Positions 38,105 through 46,840 of a DNA stretch of 64,000 nt are shown piece after piece. The notes under the pieces are model-generated. The model was not told the DNA's origin. It did not search any database and saw only the letters and a program-made list of their open reading frames with translations. Source of the DNA: Pandoraea pnomenusa (GTDB taxonomy: Bacteria > Pseudomonadota > Gammaproteobacteria > Burkholderiales > Burkholderiaceae); assembly GCF_000767615.3 (NCBI RefSeq), contig NZ_CP009553.3, positions 4,464,001 to 4,528,000 of the forward strand, in the 5' to 3' direction. Both the position numbers and the translations under genes were made by a program. Every line of letters starts with the position of its first letter. The stretch's first letter is position 1.

Positions 38105-38518
38105 ATGCCCAGTTACGACCTCGCGCAAACGCTCGTCGAAGCCCTGAAGTTGATCGGCTGCGATCCCAGCAAGATCGACGCCGTCGACAATCATTCGCCC
38201 ATCGAGCTGACGTTCAACGCTTCGCCCAGCATCATCGTCGAAACCCTCGAGAATCAGGTGTGCAGCATTCACGCGGTCGTGGCCACCGACGAAGCGGCGC
38301 GATTGCACCGGGCCAACAGCGAGCGGCTGCTGCAATTCCTGATCGAGCCCGCCGAATGGGCCGTCACCGGACACGTGCAATTGCGCGAGCGCGACAACCG
38401 CTTGATTCTTCACGCACAGGTCAGGGAAGACGCCGCGGCAGAACCGGAACCCTTCGCGCAAGCGCTAACCGACTTCTATGACCGGATCAAGCTCTGCCGC
38501 GAACATCTGCGCGCGTGA
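38105..38518 (+). CDS. InvB/SpaK-family class IB T3SS chaperone
   Basis: This 137-residue acidic protein matches the InvB/SpaK family of effector chaperones by eye: DLAQTLVEALKLIGCDPSKIDAVDNHSPIELTF parallels SpaK [33 protein letters not shown], and the end PFAQALTDFYDRIKLCREHL parallels VFAEILHEFYQRMEIL. These chaperones belong to SPI-1/Mxi-type systems, whereas this locus is SPI-2-like. No effector gene is adjacent. The ATG giving MPSYDLAQ is chosen from family alignment; no good ribosome-binding site is seen. The 217 bases separating it from the ssaE-like gene hold no other gene. Confidence 0.78.
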   Translation: MPSYDLAQTLVEALKLIGCDPSKIDAVDNHSPIELTFNASPSIIVETLENQVCSIHAVVATDEAARLHRANSERLLQFLIEPAEWAVTGHVQLRERDNRLILHAQVREDAAAEPEPFAQALTDFYDRIKLCREHLRA

Positions 38519-38655
38519 TCCTCGCGATCTTCTCCATTCCGCTTTCCGGCCCCCCGCCTCGCCCCCCTGTACATCCTGCGCTCGCCCCCCGCGCGCCGTA
38601 GCGCACCCAATGGGCGCCCCCGCCCCTCGCTGCCGCCCAGCCACCCACACCACCG

Positions 38656-39789
38656 CTATCGCGTCTCGTCGCCCTCGCGGGCGAGCTCCGTCCTCCATGC
38701 ATCGAGCGCCTCGTCGAGTGCCTCGCGTTGCGTTTCGTCGCGGAAGCACCCGTCATGTGCCGACTTCACCAGGCCGGTGAGTTCGCGCGCGAACGCATAT
38801 CGTATTCGCGGCGTCGCGATGCCCAGATAGTGCGCCCGCTGCGACAGCCATTCGACGCCCGCCCACGACTGATCGAGCAACGTGAGCGTCTCGGAGATCA
38901 TGGTGTCGGTCTCGAACGTACGGCAGCCCGCCGCGCGCATCGTCGTTGCCGACGCCTCGCACGAAGCCTCCAATGAGAGGAACAGCACAACGCGGCGCAA
39001 ATCGTCGACGACCTCCGCCAGGCGCCGCACGTCGGCATCCGCGTGCGTCGCGCCGAGCTCCATGCCGAGGGCTTGCATCAGCGCGCGCAAGCGTGCGCGT
39101 CGCTGCGGAAATCGTCGACATGTATCGAACCATTGCGTCAGCGACTGCTGCGGTCCCTGCGACTGACGATAGAGCGACTTGAGTTGTTGCAGCAACGCGG
39201 CGCCCGGACGGCGGCCGCCGCCGCACTCCAGCGCGGCAAACGCCTCGATCGCCCAGGTCTGCGTATCCGTCAGCACTTCCAGCGTCTTTCGCAATCGGGA
39301 GCGCGTCGGGTGGTCAAGGCCGCTCTCGGCCAGCCAGGCCGCAACGACCAACGCCGCGTGGCCGCCCGACAACTGCGCCTGTCGAATCCGTTGGAGCGGA
39401 TCGGGAACGAACGGCAGATCGCGCAGTTGCTCGCGAATCGTTTCGAACTGCGCACCGTGCACGCGCGCGTAGCGAATCATCTGTTGCTCGAAGAGCGCCC
39501 GCGCACGCTGCTTGTCGTCGCGAATGTCGCGCAGGCCTGTGCGTCGAAAGCGCACACCAAGCGCGAAACTGAGGTTCTCCTGAGACTCGGCGACAGCGGC
39601 TTTGTCGTTCTGCGCGATCGCCGCTTCGATCAACGCGACATGCCCGGGCACGTCGGTCGTCGGGTCGTGCGACAGACGCGCATGCCCCTCCAACGCCAGC
39701 CACGCCTGCGCATCGGGGGGCTCGGCGGTACTGCCCGCCTGCGCGGACCCGGCCTCCGTAGGCATCGACGAACGCACGCGCTCAACCAT
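38656..39789 (-). CDS. sctW: T3SS gatekeeper SctW (SsaL/SepL-like)
   Basis: This 377-residue protein sits where ssaL lies in SPI-2, after sctL. It has an unstructured N-terminus of about 50 residues, a HrpJ/YopN-like helical middle (ENLSFALGVRFRRTG, LTDTQTWAIEAFAALECGG) and a C-terminal TyeA-like domain (TLTLLDQSWAGVEWLSQRAHYLGIATPRIRYAFARELTGLVKS), fused in one chain as in SsaL/SepL/InvE. It orders translocator and effector export with the SsaM and SpiC homologues. A six-base C run near 39715 reads in frame. It overlaps sctL by eight bases. Confidence 0.88.
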   Translation of the reverse strand: MVERVRSSMPTEAGSAQAGSTAEPPDAQAWLALEGHARLSHDPTTDVPGHVALIEAAIAQNDKAAVAESQENLSFALGVRFRRTGLRDIRDDKQRARALFEQQMIRYARVHGAQFETIREQLRDLPFVPDPLQRIRQAQLSGGHAALVVAAWLAESGLDHPTRSRLRKTLEVLTDTQTWAIEAFAALECGGGRRPGAALLQQLKSLYRQSQGPQQSLTQWFDTCRRFPQRRARLRALMQALGMELGATHADADVRRLAEVVDDLRRVVLFLSLEASCEASATTMRAAGCRTFETDTMISETLTLLDQSWAGVEWLSQRAHYLGIATPRIRYAFARELTGLVKSAHDGCFRDETQREALDEALDAWRTELAREGDETR

Positions 39790-40471
39790 AGGCGACCTCC
39801 AGTCCGGGGCCGGGATGCAGGCGCGCCAGGATCGCCGCCAGATCGGCGTCGAGGTCCAGGCAAACAGTGACCCACTCGCTTTCGATGCGCGCCTGACGCC
39901 CGCTCAGCGCCGGGTCTGGCACGCACGCCAGCACGATGTCCGCCGCTCGCAGCGCGTGCGCCACGACATCGCGATGCGCGGGTGGAACCCGCAGCGTGAG
40001 CGCGCCCTCCCTTACGAGATCGGGCAATGCACGCGCAACACGCAGTGCGTAGCGCTCGCCCACTTCCATCGCATCGACGAAACTCGACAGCGCGACACCC
40101 ATCGCATCGGCCACGCGCCGCTCCAGCGAACGAACGATGTCGCGCTCCAGCGCGGCTTCTCCGGCCAGCCATTCGACGGCTTGCATCACGGCGTCGTGAC
40201 GCGCCGCCTCCGCCATCGCCGCCGCCTCCTGCCCGGCCTGCTCGCGCGCCTGCGCCAGCCACGTCTCGCGCAAGGCCTGCGCATCGCGCCGCGCCTGCTC
40301 GCGCTCCGCCAGCGCGGCGTCGCGCTCGGCCTGCGCCTGCGCCATCCACTGCACCCGCTGGTCCGACTGGCCGCGCAGACGTGCGAGTGCGTCAGCGCAA
40401 ACCACGGGCCCCGCCGGCGCGGGGCCCTCGATCGTCGTGATCGCCGTCAATGCGATTTCGATGACATACAT
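39782..40471 (-). CDS. sctL: T3SS ATPase regulator SctL
   Basis: This 229-residue protein of the FliH/YscL/SsaK family is the spoke linking the ATPase to the sorting platform. A long Glu/Arg/Ala-rich coiled coil at about residues 40-110 precedes the conserved C-terminal domain (SLERRVADAMGVALSSFVDAMEVGERYALRVARAL...LRVPPAHRDVV). The ATG is within sctK, giving a 25-base overlap. Confidence 0.86.
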   Translation of the reverse strand: MYVIEIALTAITTIEGPAPAGPVVCADALARLRGQSDQRVQWMAQAQAERDAALAEREQARRDAQALRETWLAQAREQAGQEAAAMAEAARHDAVMQAVEWLAGEAALERDIVRSLERRVADAMGVALSSFVDAMEVGERYALRVARALPDLVREGALTLRVPPAHRDVVAHALRAADIVLACVPDPALSGRQARIESEWVTVCLDLDADLAAILARLHPGPGLEVAYG

Positions 40472-41109
40472 AGCATCCTCTCGAGCGCCGCGAGGCGCGC
40501 CCACATGTCGTCGTCGGCCACGCCATCGGCGATGCCCCCACCCGCCTCGGCGGCATCGTGCGCCGGTGGCAGCAAAATGCGGGCCGCAGTGACGATCGTT
40601 GCCAGGTCGGCCGCATCCGGCATCGCGACGGCATCGAGGCATCGCCCGGTGCGGCGCATTGCCGCCGCCACGATCCGATCGGGCGGACAGGTCGCCCGCG
40701 CGGGCCATTCGGCACATGCGAGCAGCAGGCGGTCGCATTGCCAGGCGTCGAGCCATGGCGACAGCGCGCGACGATACGCGCCGAGCAACAGATAGTCGGG
40801 GCACCCCATCGTTCGCAATCCATACGCCACCGCCACGCGGCGCAGCGTCGGCAGACGCCGCAATCGCGCTTTTGCGGCTTCGCTGCATGGGGGTACCGCG
40901 TGCGGCCCCCGTGCCTCACGAACGGCAGGCCAACCGCGGCGCACGATCAGTTGCGCGTCGATGGATGCGCGACATGCAGGATGTCGACGGTAGGCGTCTC
41001 GCCATGGCGTCATCTCGAAGGCATGCCACCACCCTTCGTCCATCTGTCCTCCCGGCTGCCAGATCAGCCTTGCGAGTCGGACCGCACCCGTGTCGCCGCG
41101 CGCCGTCAT
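40447..41109 (-). CDS. sctK: T3SS sorting-platform protein SctK
   Basis: This 220-residue protein lies between sctJ and sctL, the position of sctK (unnamed ORF STM1410 in SPI-2). It has the SctK-type pattern of helical repeats with LRRLPTLRRVAVAYGLRTMGCPDYLLLGAYRRAL in the middle. SctK connects the SctQ pods to the inner-membrane ring. The ATG overlaps the sctJ stop as ATGA, showing translational coupling. Confidence 0.78.
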   Translation of the reverse strand: MTARGDTGAVRLARLIWQPGGQMDEGWWHAFEMTPWRDAYRRHPACRASIDAQLIVRRGWPAVREARGPHAVPPCSEAAKARLRRLPTLRRVAVAYGLRTMGCPDYLLLGAYRRALSPWLDAWQCDRLLLACAEWPARATCPPDRIVAAAMRRTGRCLDAVAMPDAADLATIVTAARILLPPAHDAAEAGGGIADGVADDDMWARLAALERMLCMSSKSH

Positions 41110-41960
41110 GCGGGCTTGCCCGCGCGCCGACGCAGCCATCGTCCCCACACCGCACGCCTGCGCCATGCCATCGCGCCGCCCACGGACAGCACGGTGCCCG
41201 CGAGCGCCAGGCTGGTCCATTGCAGCACCGGACGCCAGCGCGCAGCGCCGCCGACCGACGGTGGGACCGCTCCCGAACGTGTCTCGATTGCCGCACGCGG
41301 CAGGCGATAGTCGGCCGGCTGGAGCACGACGCTGATGCGCTCCGGCGTCACGCCGGGCACACTGTCATGCACGAGGCTGCGGATGTCGGTTATGCGTTGC
41401 GTCATGTTGATCTCCGGGCTGTATTTCACGAAGACGGCAACGCCCGGCGGCAAGGTCGCGCGCCCGGCCGAATCCACGGGCACCTGCGCGATGGAGACCT
41501 CGGCCACCATGACACCATCGAGCGCCGCGAGCATGCGTTCGAGCCGTTGCTCCTTGAGAAAATTGAGCTTCGCCTGCTCCTGCACCGGCGAGCTGACGAG
41601 TTGTCCTGGCGGGAAGACGTCCTCCACCGATGCACGCTTCTGGCGCGGCAGCCCATGCTGGCGCAGCACCTCCACCCCGCGGACGAAGTCGCTGCGCTCG
41701 ATGCGAACGGTCATGCCCGACGTATCGGCGCGCTTGTCCGCCTGGAGCCCCGATACGAGCAGCAATGCGAGCATCTGATTCGCCTCGGTCTCGCTCAATG
41801 CACGATGCAGTTCGACCTTGCAGCCTGCGAGCGCAAGGACCAGCGCGCCGCCAACGCACCAATGCGCACAGCGGCACACGCGCCGACGTATACGTTCGCA
41901 CCCGGCCACCGACATCGCACCCGGGCGAACGGGACGGGCGATGCCAACACCGTGCGTCAT
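41106..41960 (-). CDS. sctJ: T3SS inner-membrane ring lipoprotein SctJ
   Basis: This 284-residue YscJ/PrgK/SsaJ lipoprotein forms the inner ring of the basal body. A lipobox LALAGC places the modified cysteine at residue 47; the leader is long, and an ATG 15 codons in (MSVAGCERIRRR) may be the real start. The two RBM modules follow (ALSETEANQMLALLLVSGLQADK, FVKYSPEINMTQRITDIRSLVHDSVPGV), then a C-terminal membrane helix at about 240-262. ATGA overlaps join it to both sctI and sctK. Confidence 0.93.
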   Translation of the reverse strand: MTHGVGIARPVRPGAMSVAGCERIRRRVCRCAHWCVGGALVLALAGCKVELHRALSETEANQMLALLLVSGLQADKRADTSGMTVRIERSDFVRGVEVLRQHGLPRQKRASVEDVFPPGQLVSSPVQEQAKLNFLKEQRLERMLAALDGVMVAEVSIAQVPVDSAGRATLPPGVAVFVKYSPEINMTQRITDIRSLVHDSVPGVTPERISVVLQPADYRLPRAAIETRSGAVPPSVGGAARWRPVLQWTSLALAGTVLSVGGAMAWRRRAVWGRWLRRRAGKPA

Positions 41961-42313
41961 TGCATGTGCACCAGCTTGTTGACCCCTTGCGTGGCCGCGC
42001 CCGCCACCTTGGCCACGAACTCCAGCGAGAGTACGCGTTCCGTCAGATCGCGCTGCGCGGCGAGCAGACGCACCGGGTCGTTGCGCGTGCCCGCCTGCGC
42101 CGTGATTCGCTCCGCCAGGCGTTCCGTATCGCCCGCGAGCCTGCCTGCCGCATTCAGCAGATGGTGTTCCGGCAATCCGGGCGCGTTTGCCATGGCTTGC
42201 GCGAAGCCGACGGCGTCGGCTTCGCCGGCATGGGTCGTTGCGAGCGCCGCGTTGGTGGGCGACGCCGTGTCCACCGCCTGGGCAGCGACTTCGAAGAGTC
42301 GGGAAAGCGTCAT
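41957..42313 (-). CDS. sctI: T3SS inner rod protein SctI
   Basis: This 118-residue protein matches the EscI/YscI/SsaI inner-rod family in length and in its C-terminal helix (VRLLAAQRDLTERVLSLEFVAKVAGAATQGVNKLVHMQ), the part that polymerises and anchors the needle. The N-terminal half is variable. It is joined to sctG and sctJ by ATGA overlaps. Confidence 0.82.
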   Translation of the reverse strand: MTLSRLFEVAAQAVDTASPTNAALATTHAGEADAVGFAQAMANAPGLPEHHLLNAAGRLAGDTERLAERITAQAGTRNDPVRLLAAQRDLTERVLSLEFVAKVAGAATQGVNKLVHMQ

Positions 42314-42723
42314 GATCGGGAAGTGTGGAAGATGTCGGAAGTTCGGGATGCGGCAACCGGCGTCGGGGCGATCGGTGCATCCGGTGCGACCCGCCCGCCC
42401 GCCGAAGGACGTGAAGCCGCCCAGCACGCGAGGGCATCGGCCGTCGCGTCCGCGGCCGGCGCGCCGTTGCGCGCTTCGGCCAGCAAGCCGCCGGCCGCCA
42501 CGGTGTCGCCAAGCGCGATCGACAGCGCCGCCTGCAACCAGCGACACGTATCGGGATCCGGCACCAGCGACGGCAATGCGGTCAGAATCGTGCGAGCCTC
42601 GTGCGCCATGCCGTGATGCGCGCCCGCCAGCGCGAGCTCCACGAGGCATTGCCGTACGGAAGCGTCGAGCCACTGACGACCCGCATCGCCGTCGGCCGGC
42701 GTGGCGTGCGTCATGTCTGTCAT
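42310..42723 (-). CDS. SctG-like needle chaperone (SsaH/EscG position)
   Basis: This 137-residue helical protein has TPR-like repeats (LVELALAGAHHGMAHEARTILTALPSLVPDPDTCRWLQAALSIALGDTVAAGGLLAEA), as in YscG/EscG chaperones that hold the needle subunit with the YscE/SsaE partner. It directly follows sctF, as ssaH follows ssaG. The last 40 residues are Ala/Pro-rich. ATGA overlaps on both sides. Confidence 0.75.
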   Translation of the reverse strand: MTDMTHATPADGDAGRQWLDASVRQCLVELALAGAHHGMAHEARTILTALPSLVPDPDTCRWLQAALSIALGDTVAAGGLLAEARNGAPAADATADALACWAASRPSAGGRVAPDAPIAPTPVAASRTSDIFHTSRS

Positions 42724-42938
42724 GCGATCTTGGCAATGATGCCCATCAGCGTGTCCTTGATGAGCTTGATGGCCGCACTGTGCAACCCGACCATCGTCGA
42801 GTACTGCTGCAGGCGGAACTGCACGTCGAGCATATGTCGCGGATCGTTGACCTCCTGCGTGCGCACGGCCTGCGTGGCTTCGTCCGACATTCGGCGCACG
42901 CCTTCCGACATGCCGCGGTGCACTTCCTCGACGTTCAT
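42720..42938 (-). CDS. sctF: T3SS needle subunit SctF
   Basis: This 72-residue protein is the size of needle subunits (SsaG 71, EscF 73). It is two helices joined by a turn (NDPRHMLDVQFRLQQYSTMVGLHSAAIKLIKDTLMGIIAKIA), with the conserved C-terminal LIKDTLMGIIAKI. A GGGAGGTG ribosome-binding site precedes the ATG, which overlaps the araC stop as ATGA. Confidence 0.9.
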   Translation of the reverse strand: MNVEEVHRGMSEGVRRMSDEATQAVRTQEVNDPRHMLDVQFRLQQYSTMVGLHSAAIKLIKDTLMGIIAKIA

Positions 42939-43735
42939 TGCACACCTCCCTCGGCGACCGCCCCCTGCCCGGCCACCAGATCGGCACGCAGCGCGGCGTA
43001 GGCCTCGGCGCGCGGCGTCGCCACCCGGCGGGCGCCGCGCATCGGCGGGGCACCGAGCCGGATCTCGGTGGGTGCGCAGTCGAACCGCTTGCGGAAGGTG
43101 TCGGTGAAATGCGCGTGATTGGTGAAGCCGCACTCGAGCGCGATGTCGAGCACCTTGTGACGCGTGGAGAGCAGCAGGTCTCGGGCGAGTCTCAGCCGCC
43201 GCTCCAGCAGCCACTGCTTGGCAGGCATGCCGTACGTCTGCTGAAAGAGGTAGCGGAACTTGCGCAGCGGCATGCCGAACTCTTCGGCCAGACGCCCCAC
43301 CGGCCACGGTCGGTGAAAGTTGGCCTCGACAAAATCGAACAACGAGTGGCTGCCGGCGATGGTCTGGCGCAACATCGCGGAAAAGTAGCGTTGATCGCGG
43401 CACAGGCAATAGACGTAGAAGAAGCGCAGCATCGCCATGCGGTCGACGTCCTGCAACGCCATCGCCACGTCGACCATGCTCGGTTCGAGGATCAGCGTGC
43501 GCGCCGCCTGCCGATGGAAGACGCCAAGCGGTCGACGGTCGAGCAGGTCGACGACATCCGGGTAAAGCGCCTGCAGATCGCAGGCATGAAAGTCATGCGA
43601 CACCACGGGCCCCTGGGCGTCCATCGTGGCGTCCGAACTGGTCGCCGTCATGCTGCCGGCGGGAAGGGTATGCACGAGACCGTTCACGATCAGTTTCACG
43701 TCGTGGCGGCTGATCAGAAATCGCACCGTACTCAT
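42935..43735 (-). CDS. AraC-family regulator at the head of the sctF operon
   Basis: This 266-residue protein has a C-terminal double-HTH AraC domain (about residues 145-245: WPVGRLAEEFGMPLRKFRYLFQQTYGMPAKQWLLERRLRLARDLL, then VLDIALECGFTNHAHFTDTFRKRF) and an N-terminal domain without recognised ligand motifs. AraC regulators such as InvF, MxiE and ExsA control many T3SS, though not SPI-2 itself. Its stop overlaps the sctF start, so it is co-transcribed with the structural genes and could form a positive feedback loop. The ATG follows a GAGGAGGAGC ribosome-binding site. Confidence 0.88.
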   Translation of the reverse strand: MSTVRFLISRHDVKLIVNGLVHTLPAGSMTATSSDATMDAQGPVVSHDFHACDLQALYPDVVDLLDRRPLGVFHRQAARTLILEPSMVDVAMALQDVDRMAMLRFFYVYCLCRDQRYFSAMLRQTIAGSHSLFDFVEANFHRPWPVGRLAEEFGMPLRKFRYLFQQTYGMPAKQWLLERRLRLARDLLLSTRHKVLDIALECGFTNHAHFTDTFRKRFDCAPTEIRLGAPPMRGARRVATPRAEAYAALRADLVAGQGAVAEGGVQ

Positions 43736-43890
43736 TGGCTCCTCCTCTGACGGCATTCCGTCTGCGGGATGACAAAATCGAAGGCCCAACGATAGGCGAG
43801 TCCGCGCACGGGCATCATCCGGTGGACACCTTAATGTCGCGCGCGGCGCCCTGCCGTTTTGGTTTTTGGGAAGAAAACTGTCGGAAAAAC

Positions 43891-43920
43891 AAAAAACCCG
43901 ATGCCCCATCGCATCGGGTT
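43891..43920 (-). terminator. Rho-independent terminator between FMN glutamate synthase-like gene and T3SS locus
   Basis: A 10-bp stem AACCCGATGC/GCATCGGGTT with a six-base loop is followed on the minus strand by TTTTTTGTTTTTCC. It ends the glutamate-synthase-like transcript just upstream of the T3SS araC gene, insulating the locus. Confidence 0.9.
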
Positions 43921-43966
43921 CCGGAAGCGGACGCCACGCCGTCGTGCGTGACGTGCGGCCAACGCG

Positions 43967-45568
43967 TCAGGCGATCGCCGCCGGCGAAAAGCTGTCGGCG
44001 CGCGCCATGGGCCAGTACGTCTCGTAGAGCTGATAGCGGAACTGGCCGCGCAGCAGATCGCCGGGCGCGAGATACTTCAGCGACTCCGACATCAGGCGAA
44101 TCTCGTTGGACGACACCCGCCGCACGATGTGATGCGCGCGCAACTCCGACGGATGCGAGAGTCCCGCGGCCTGAATCAATTCCTGAAGCGCATGCAGCGT
44201 CTGCGAGTGGAACTGGTGCACGCGCTGCGCCTTGTCGGGCACCACGAGCGCGCGCTGACGCAACGGGTCTTGCGTCGCGACACCGGTCGGACACCGGTCG
44301 GTATGGCACTTCTGCGACTGAATGCAACCGATCGCGAACATGAAGCCACGCGCGGAATTGCACCAGTCGGCGCCAATGGCCAGCGTGCGGGCGATGTCGA
44401 ACGCCGTCACGATCTTGCCGGACGCGCCGATACGGATCCTGTCGCGCAGCCCGGCGCCCACGAGCGTGTTGTGCACAAGCAGCAGACCTTCCTGCAGCGG
44501 CGCGCCCACGTGATCGGTGAACTCCAGCGGCGCGGCGCCCGTGCCGCCTTCCGAGCCGTCCACGACGATGAAGTCGGGCAGGATGCCGCTCTCGAGCATC
44601 GCCTTGACGATGCCGAAGAATTCCCACGGATGGCCGATGCAGAGCTTGAAGCCGGTCGGCTTGCCGCCCGAGAGCGTGCGCAAGCGGTCAATGAACTGAA
44701 GCAGGCCGAGCGGTGTCGAGAATTCGCTGTGACGCGACGGCGAGATGCAGTCCTGGCCCATCGGCACGCCGCGCGTGGCCGAAATCTCGGGGGTGATCTT
44801 CGCGGCCGGCAACACACCGCCGTGCCCCGGCTTGGCGCCTTGCGAGAGCTTCACCTCGATCATCTTCACCTGAGGCGTGGTGGCCTGCGCCGCGAACTTC
44901 TCGGCATTGAACGTGCCGTCGTCGTTGCGACAGCCGAAGTACCCCGACGCCACTTCCCAGATCAGGTCGCCGCCCTGCTCGCGATGGTGCGGCGAGATGG
45001 ACCCCTCGCCGGTATCGTGCACGAAGTTGCCGAGCTTTGCGCCCCGGTTGAGCGCGCGAATCGCGTTGGCCGACAGCGCGCCGAAACTCATCGCGGAAAT
45101 GTTGAAGATCGAAGCGGAATAAGGTTGCGCGCGATCCGGGCCGATGGTGATGCGAAAGTCGTGACCGTCAAGGACCGTGGGCGCGAGCGAATGGGCGATC
45201 CACTCGTACCCCGTTGCCTTGACGTCGAGTTCGGTGCCGAAGGGTCGACTGTCGACGTCCCCCTTCGCGCGTTGATAGACGATGCTGCGCTGCGCGCGCG
45301 AGAACGGCGTCTCGGAGGTGTCGTCCTCAACGAAATACTGACGGATCTCCGGCCGGATGAATTCGAACAGAAATCGGAAATGTCCCCAGAGCGGGTAGTT
45401 GCGCAGCACGGCGTGACGCTGCTGCACGACATCCCACACGCCGAGCGCGACGAGTGCGGCAAACGGAAGCGGCCACAGCGGATGCCAGCCGTCGACGAGC
45501 ACCAGGGCGAGCGTTGCCACCAGCAACGCGACCGCCAGCCAGAGAGCCAGGAATCGGCGCGAAAACAT
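43967..45568 (-). CDS. FMN-binding glutamate synthase family protein
   Basis: This 533-residue protein is the membrane-anchored type of GltS-domain protein. Two N-terminal hydrophobic segments (about residues 7-45) precede the FMN/Fe-S synthase barrel: SASIFNISAMSFGALSANAIRALN, GTGEGSISPHH-like DTGEGSISPHHREQGGDLIWEV, IEVKLSQGAKPGHGG, VDGSEGGTGAAPLEFTDH and the iron-sulfur cysteines in CIQSQKCHTDRCPTGVATQ. It lacks the glutamine amidotransferase domain of GltB, so it is not a complete glutamate synthase; the reaction is unknown. The ATG at 45568 follows a AAGGAGG ribosome-binding site. Confidence 0.88.
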   Translation of the reverse strand: MFSRRFLALWLAVALLVATLALVLVDGWHPLWPLPFAALVALGVWDVVQQRHAVLRNYPLWGHFRFLFEFIRPEIRQYFVEDDTSETPFSRAQRSIVYQRAKGDVDSRPFGTELDVKATGYEWIAHSLAPTVLDGHDFRITIGPDRAQPYSASIFNISAMSFGALSANAIRALNRGAKLGNFVHDTGEGSISPHHREQGGDLIWEVASGYFGCRNDDGTFNAEKFAAQATTPQVKMIEVKLSQGAKPGHGGVLPAAKITPEISATRGVPMGQDCISPSRHSEFSTPLGLLQFIDRLRTLSGGKPTGFKLCIGHPWEFFGIVKAMLESGILPDFIVVDGSEGGTGAAPLEFTDHVGAPLQEGLLLVHNTLVGAGLRDRIRIGASGKIVTAFDIARTLAIGADWCNSARGFMFAIGCIQSQKCHTDRCPTGVATQDPLRQRALVVPDKAQRVHQFHSQTLHALQELIQAAGLSHPSELRAHHIVRRVSSNEIRLMSESLKYLAPGDLLRGQFRYQLYETYWPMARADSFSPAAIA

Positions 45569-45640
45569 GAAACCTCCTTGCTTTTGGGGGGACCGGCACC
45601 GGCGCACGGCCGGGTGTTCCCCCGGCGAGCGCCGACGGCG

Positions 45641-46840
45641 TCAGTGCGAGTTGAGGATGGTGTGCTTGCGCTTCGCGTCGCGCGTCGGCGGTTCGGTGCG
45701 GACCGACGCAGGCGACGCCTGCGACACGGACGCCGAGGTGTCCGGCGTGGCGGGGGTGGTCGCGGCGATGATGCCGCCGCCGAGGCAGATCTCGCCGTCG
45801 TACAGCACGGCCGACTGTCCGGGCGTGACGGCCCATTGGGCCTCCGGGAACGACAGCGTAAGCGCCTGCGAGCCATCGGCGCGCACGACCTCGCAGGCGG
45901 CATCCGCCTGGCGGTAGCGAGTCTTGGCGCCGCAGCGGGTGCCCTCGGCGGGCGGCTCGCCCGCGACCCAGGACAGGTCCTCGGCGTCGAGCGTGGCCGA
46001 GAGCAGCCACGGATGGTCGTGCCCCTGCACCACGTACAGCGTGTTGCTCGCCATGTCCTTGCGGGCGACGAACCACGGCTCGCCGGAACCGTCGCGGCTA
46101 CCGCCCAGGCCGATGCCCTTGCGCTGACCGAGCGTGTAGAACGCCAGGCCCACGTGCTCGCCCACGACAGCGCCGTCGGGCGTCTTCATCGGCCCCGGCG
46201 TCGTGGGGAGGTAGCGATTGAGGAAGTCGCGAAACGGACGCTCGCCGATGAAGCAAATGCCGGTCGAATCCTTCTTCTTCGCGTTGGGCAAGCCGATCTG
46301 CGCGGCGATCTCGCGAACCTTCGTCTTGGGCATTTCGCCGAGCGGGAACATCGTGCGCGAGAGTTGCGCCTGATTGAGCCGATGCAGGAAATAGCTCTGG
46401 TCCTTCGTGTGGTCGAAGGCCTTGAGCAACTCGAAGCGTCCGTCGTGCTCACGCACGCGCGCGTAGTGCCCCGTCGCGATGGTCTCGCCGCCGAGCGCCA
46501 CCGCATGGTCGAGAAATGCCTTGAACTTGATCTCGGCATTGCATAGCACGTCCGGATTGGGCGTGCGTCCCGCCGAATACTCCCGCAGGAACTCCGCGAA
46601 CACGCGGTCCTTGTATTCGGCGGCGAAATTCACGGCCTCGACGTCGATGCCGATCAGATCGGCGACCGACACCACGTCGATCCAGTCCTGCCGGGTCGAA
46701 CAGTACTCGCTGTCGTCATCGTCTTCCCAGTTCTTCATGAACAGGCCGACGACGTCGTAACCTTGCTGCTTGAGCAGCCATGCCGTGACCGACGAATCGA
46801 CGCCGCCCGACATGCCCACCACTACGCGTTTTTGACTCAT
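45641..46840 (-). CDS. mnmA: tRNA-specific 2-thiouridylase MnmA
   Basis: This 399-residue enzyme thiolates U34 of Lys, Glu and Gln tRNAs. The PP-loop is [21 protein letters not shown] at residues 6-26; the catalytic cysteines are in [14 protein letters not shown] and [12 protein letters not shown]; and the family segments TGHYARV and [13 protein letters not shown] are present. The last 40 residues, Ser/Thr/Ala/Pro-rich, extend past the usual end and read as a disordered tail. The ATG overlaps the Nudix stop as ATGA. Confidence 0.96.
   Translation of the reverse strand: MSQKRVVVGMSGGVDSSVTAWLLKQQGYDVVGLFMKNWEDDDDSEYCSTRQDWIDVVSVADLIGIDVEAVNFAAEYKDRVFAEFLREYSAGRTPNPDVLCNAEIKFKAFLDHAVALGGETIATGHYARVREHDGRFELLKAFDHTKDQSYFLHRLNQAQLSRTMFPLGEMPKTKVREIAAQIGLPNAKKKDSTGICFIGERPFRDFLNRYLPTTPGPMKTPDGAVVGEHVGLAFYTLGQRKGIGLGGSRDGSGEPWFVARKDMASNTLYVVQGHDHPWLLSATLDAEDLSWVAGEPPAEGTRCGAKTRYRQADAACEVVRADGSQALTLSFPEAQWAVTPGQSAVLYDGEICLGGGIIAATTPATPDTSASVSQASPASVRTEPPTRDAKRKHTILNSH

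Noticed and set aside
37884..38147. An 87-codon frame starting at a GTG overlapping the ssaE-like stop
   Set aside because: No ribosome-binding site, low-complexity Arg/Thr/Ala composition, and it runs out of frame into the chaperone gene.
23015..43735. Recent acquisition as an island with tRNA or integrase boundary
   Set aside because: No tRNA gene, integrase, insertion sequence or flanking direct repeat is seen, and base composition looks similar to the neighbours, so transfer cannot be supported from this window.
44129..46546. An 805-codon + strand frame
   Set aside because: It spans two convincing minus-strand genes (glutamate-synthase-like and mnmA) antisense, with composition typical of mirror frames.
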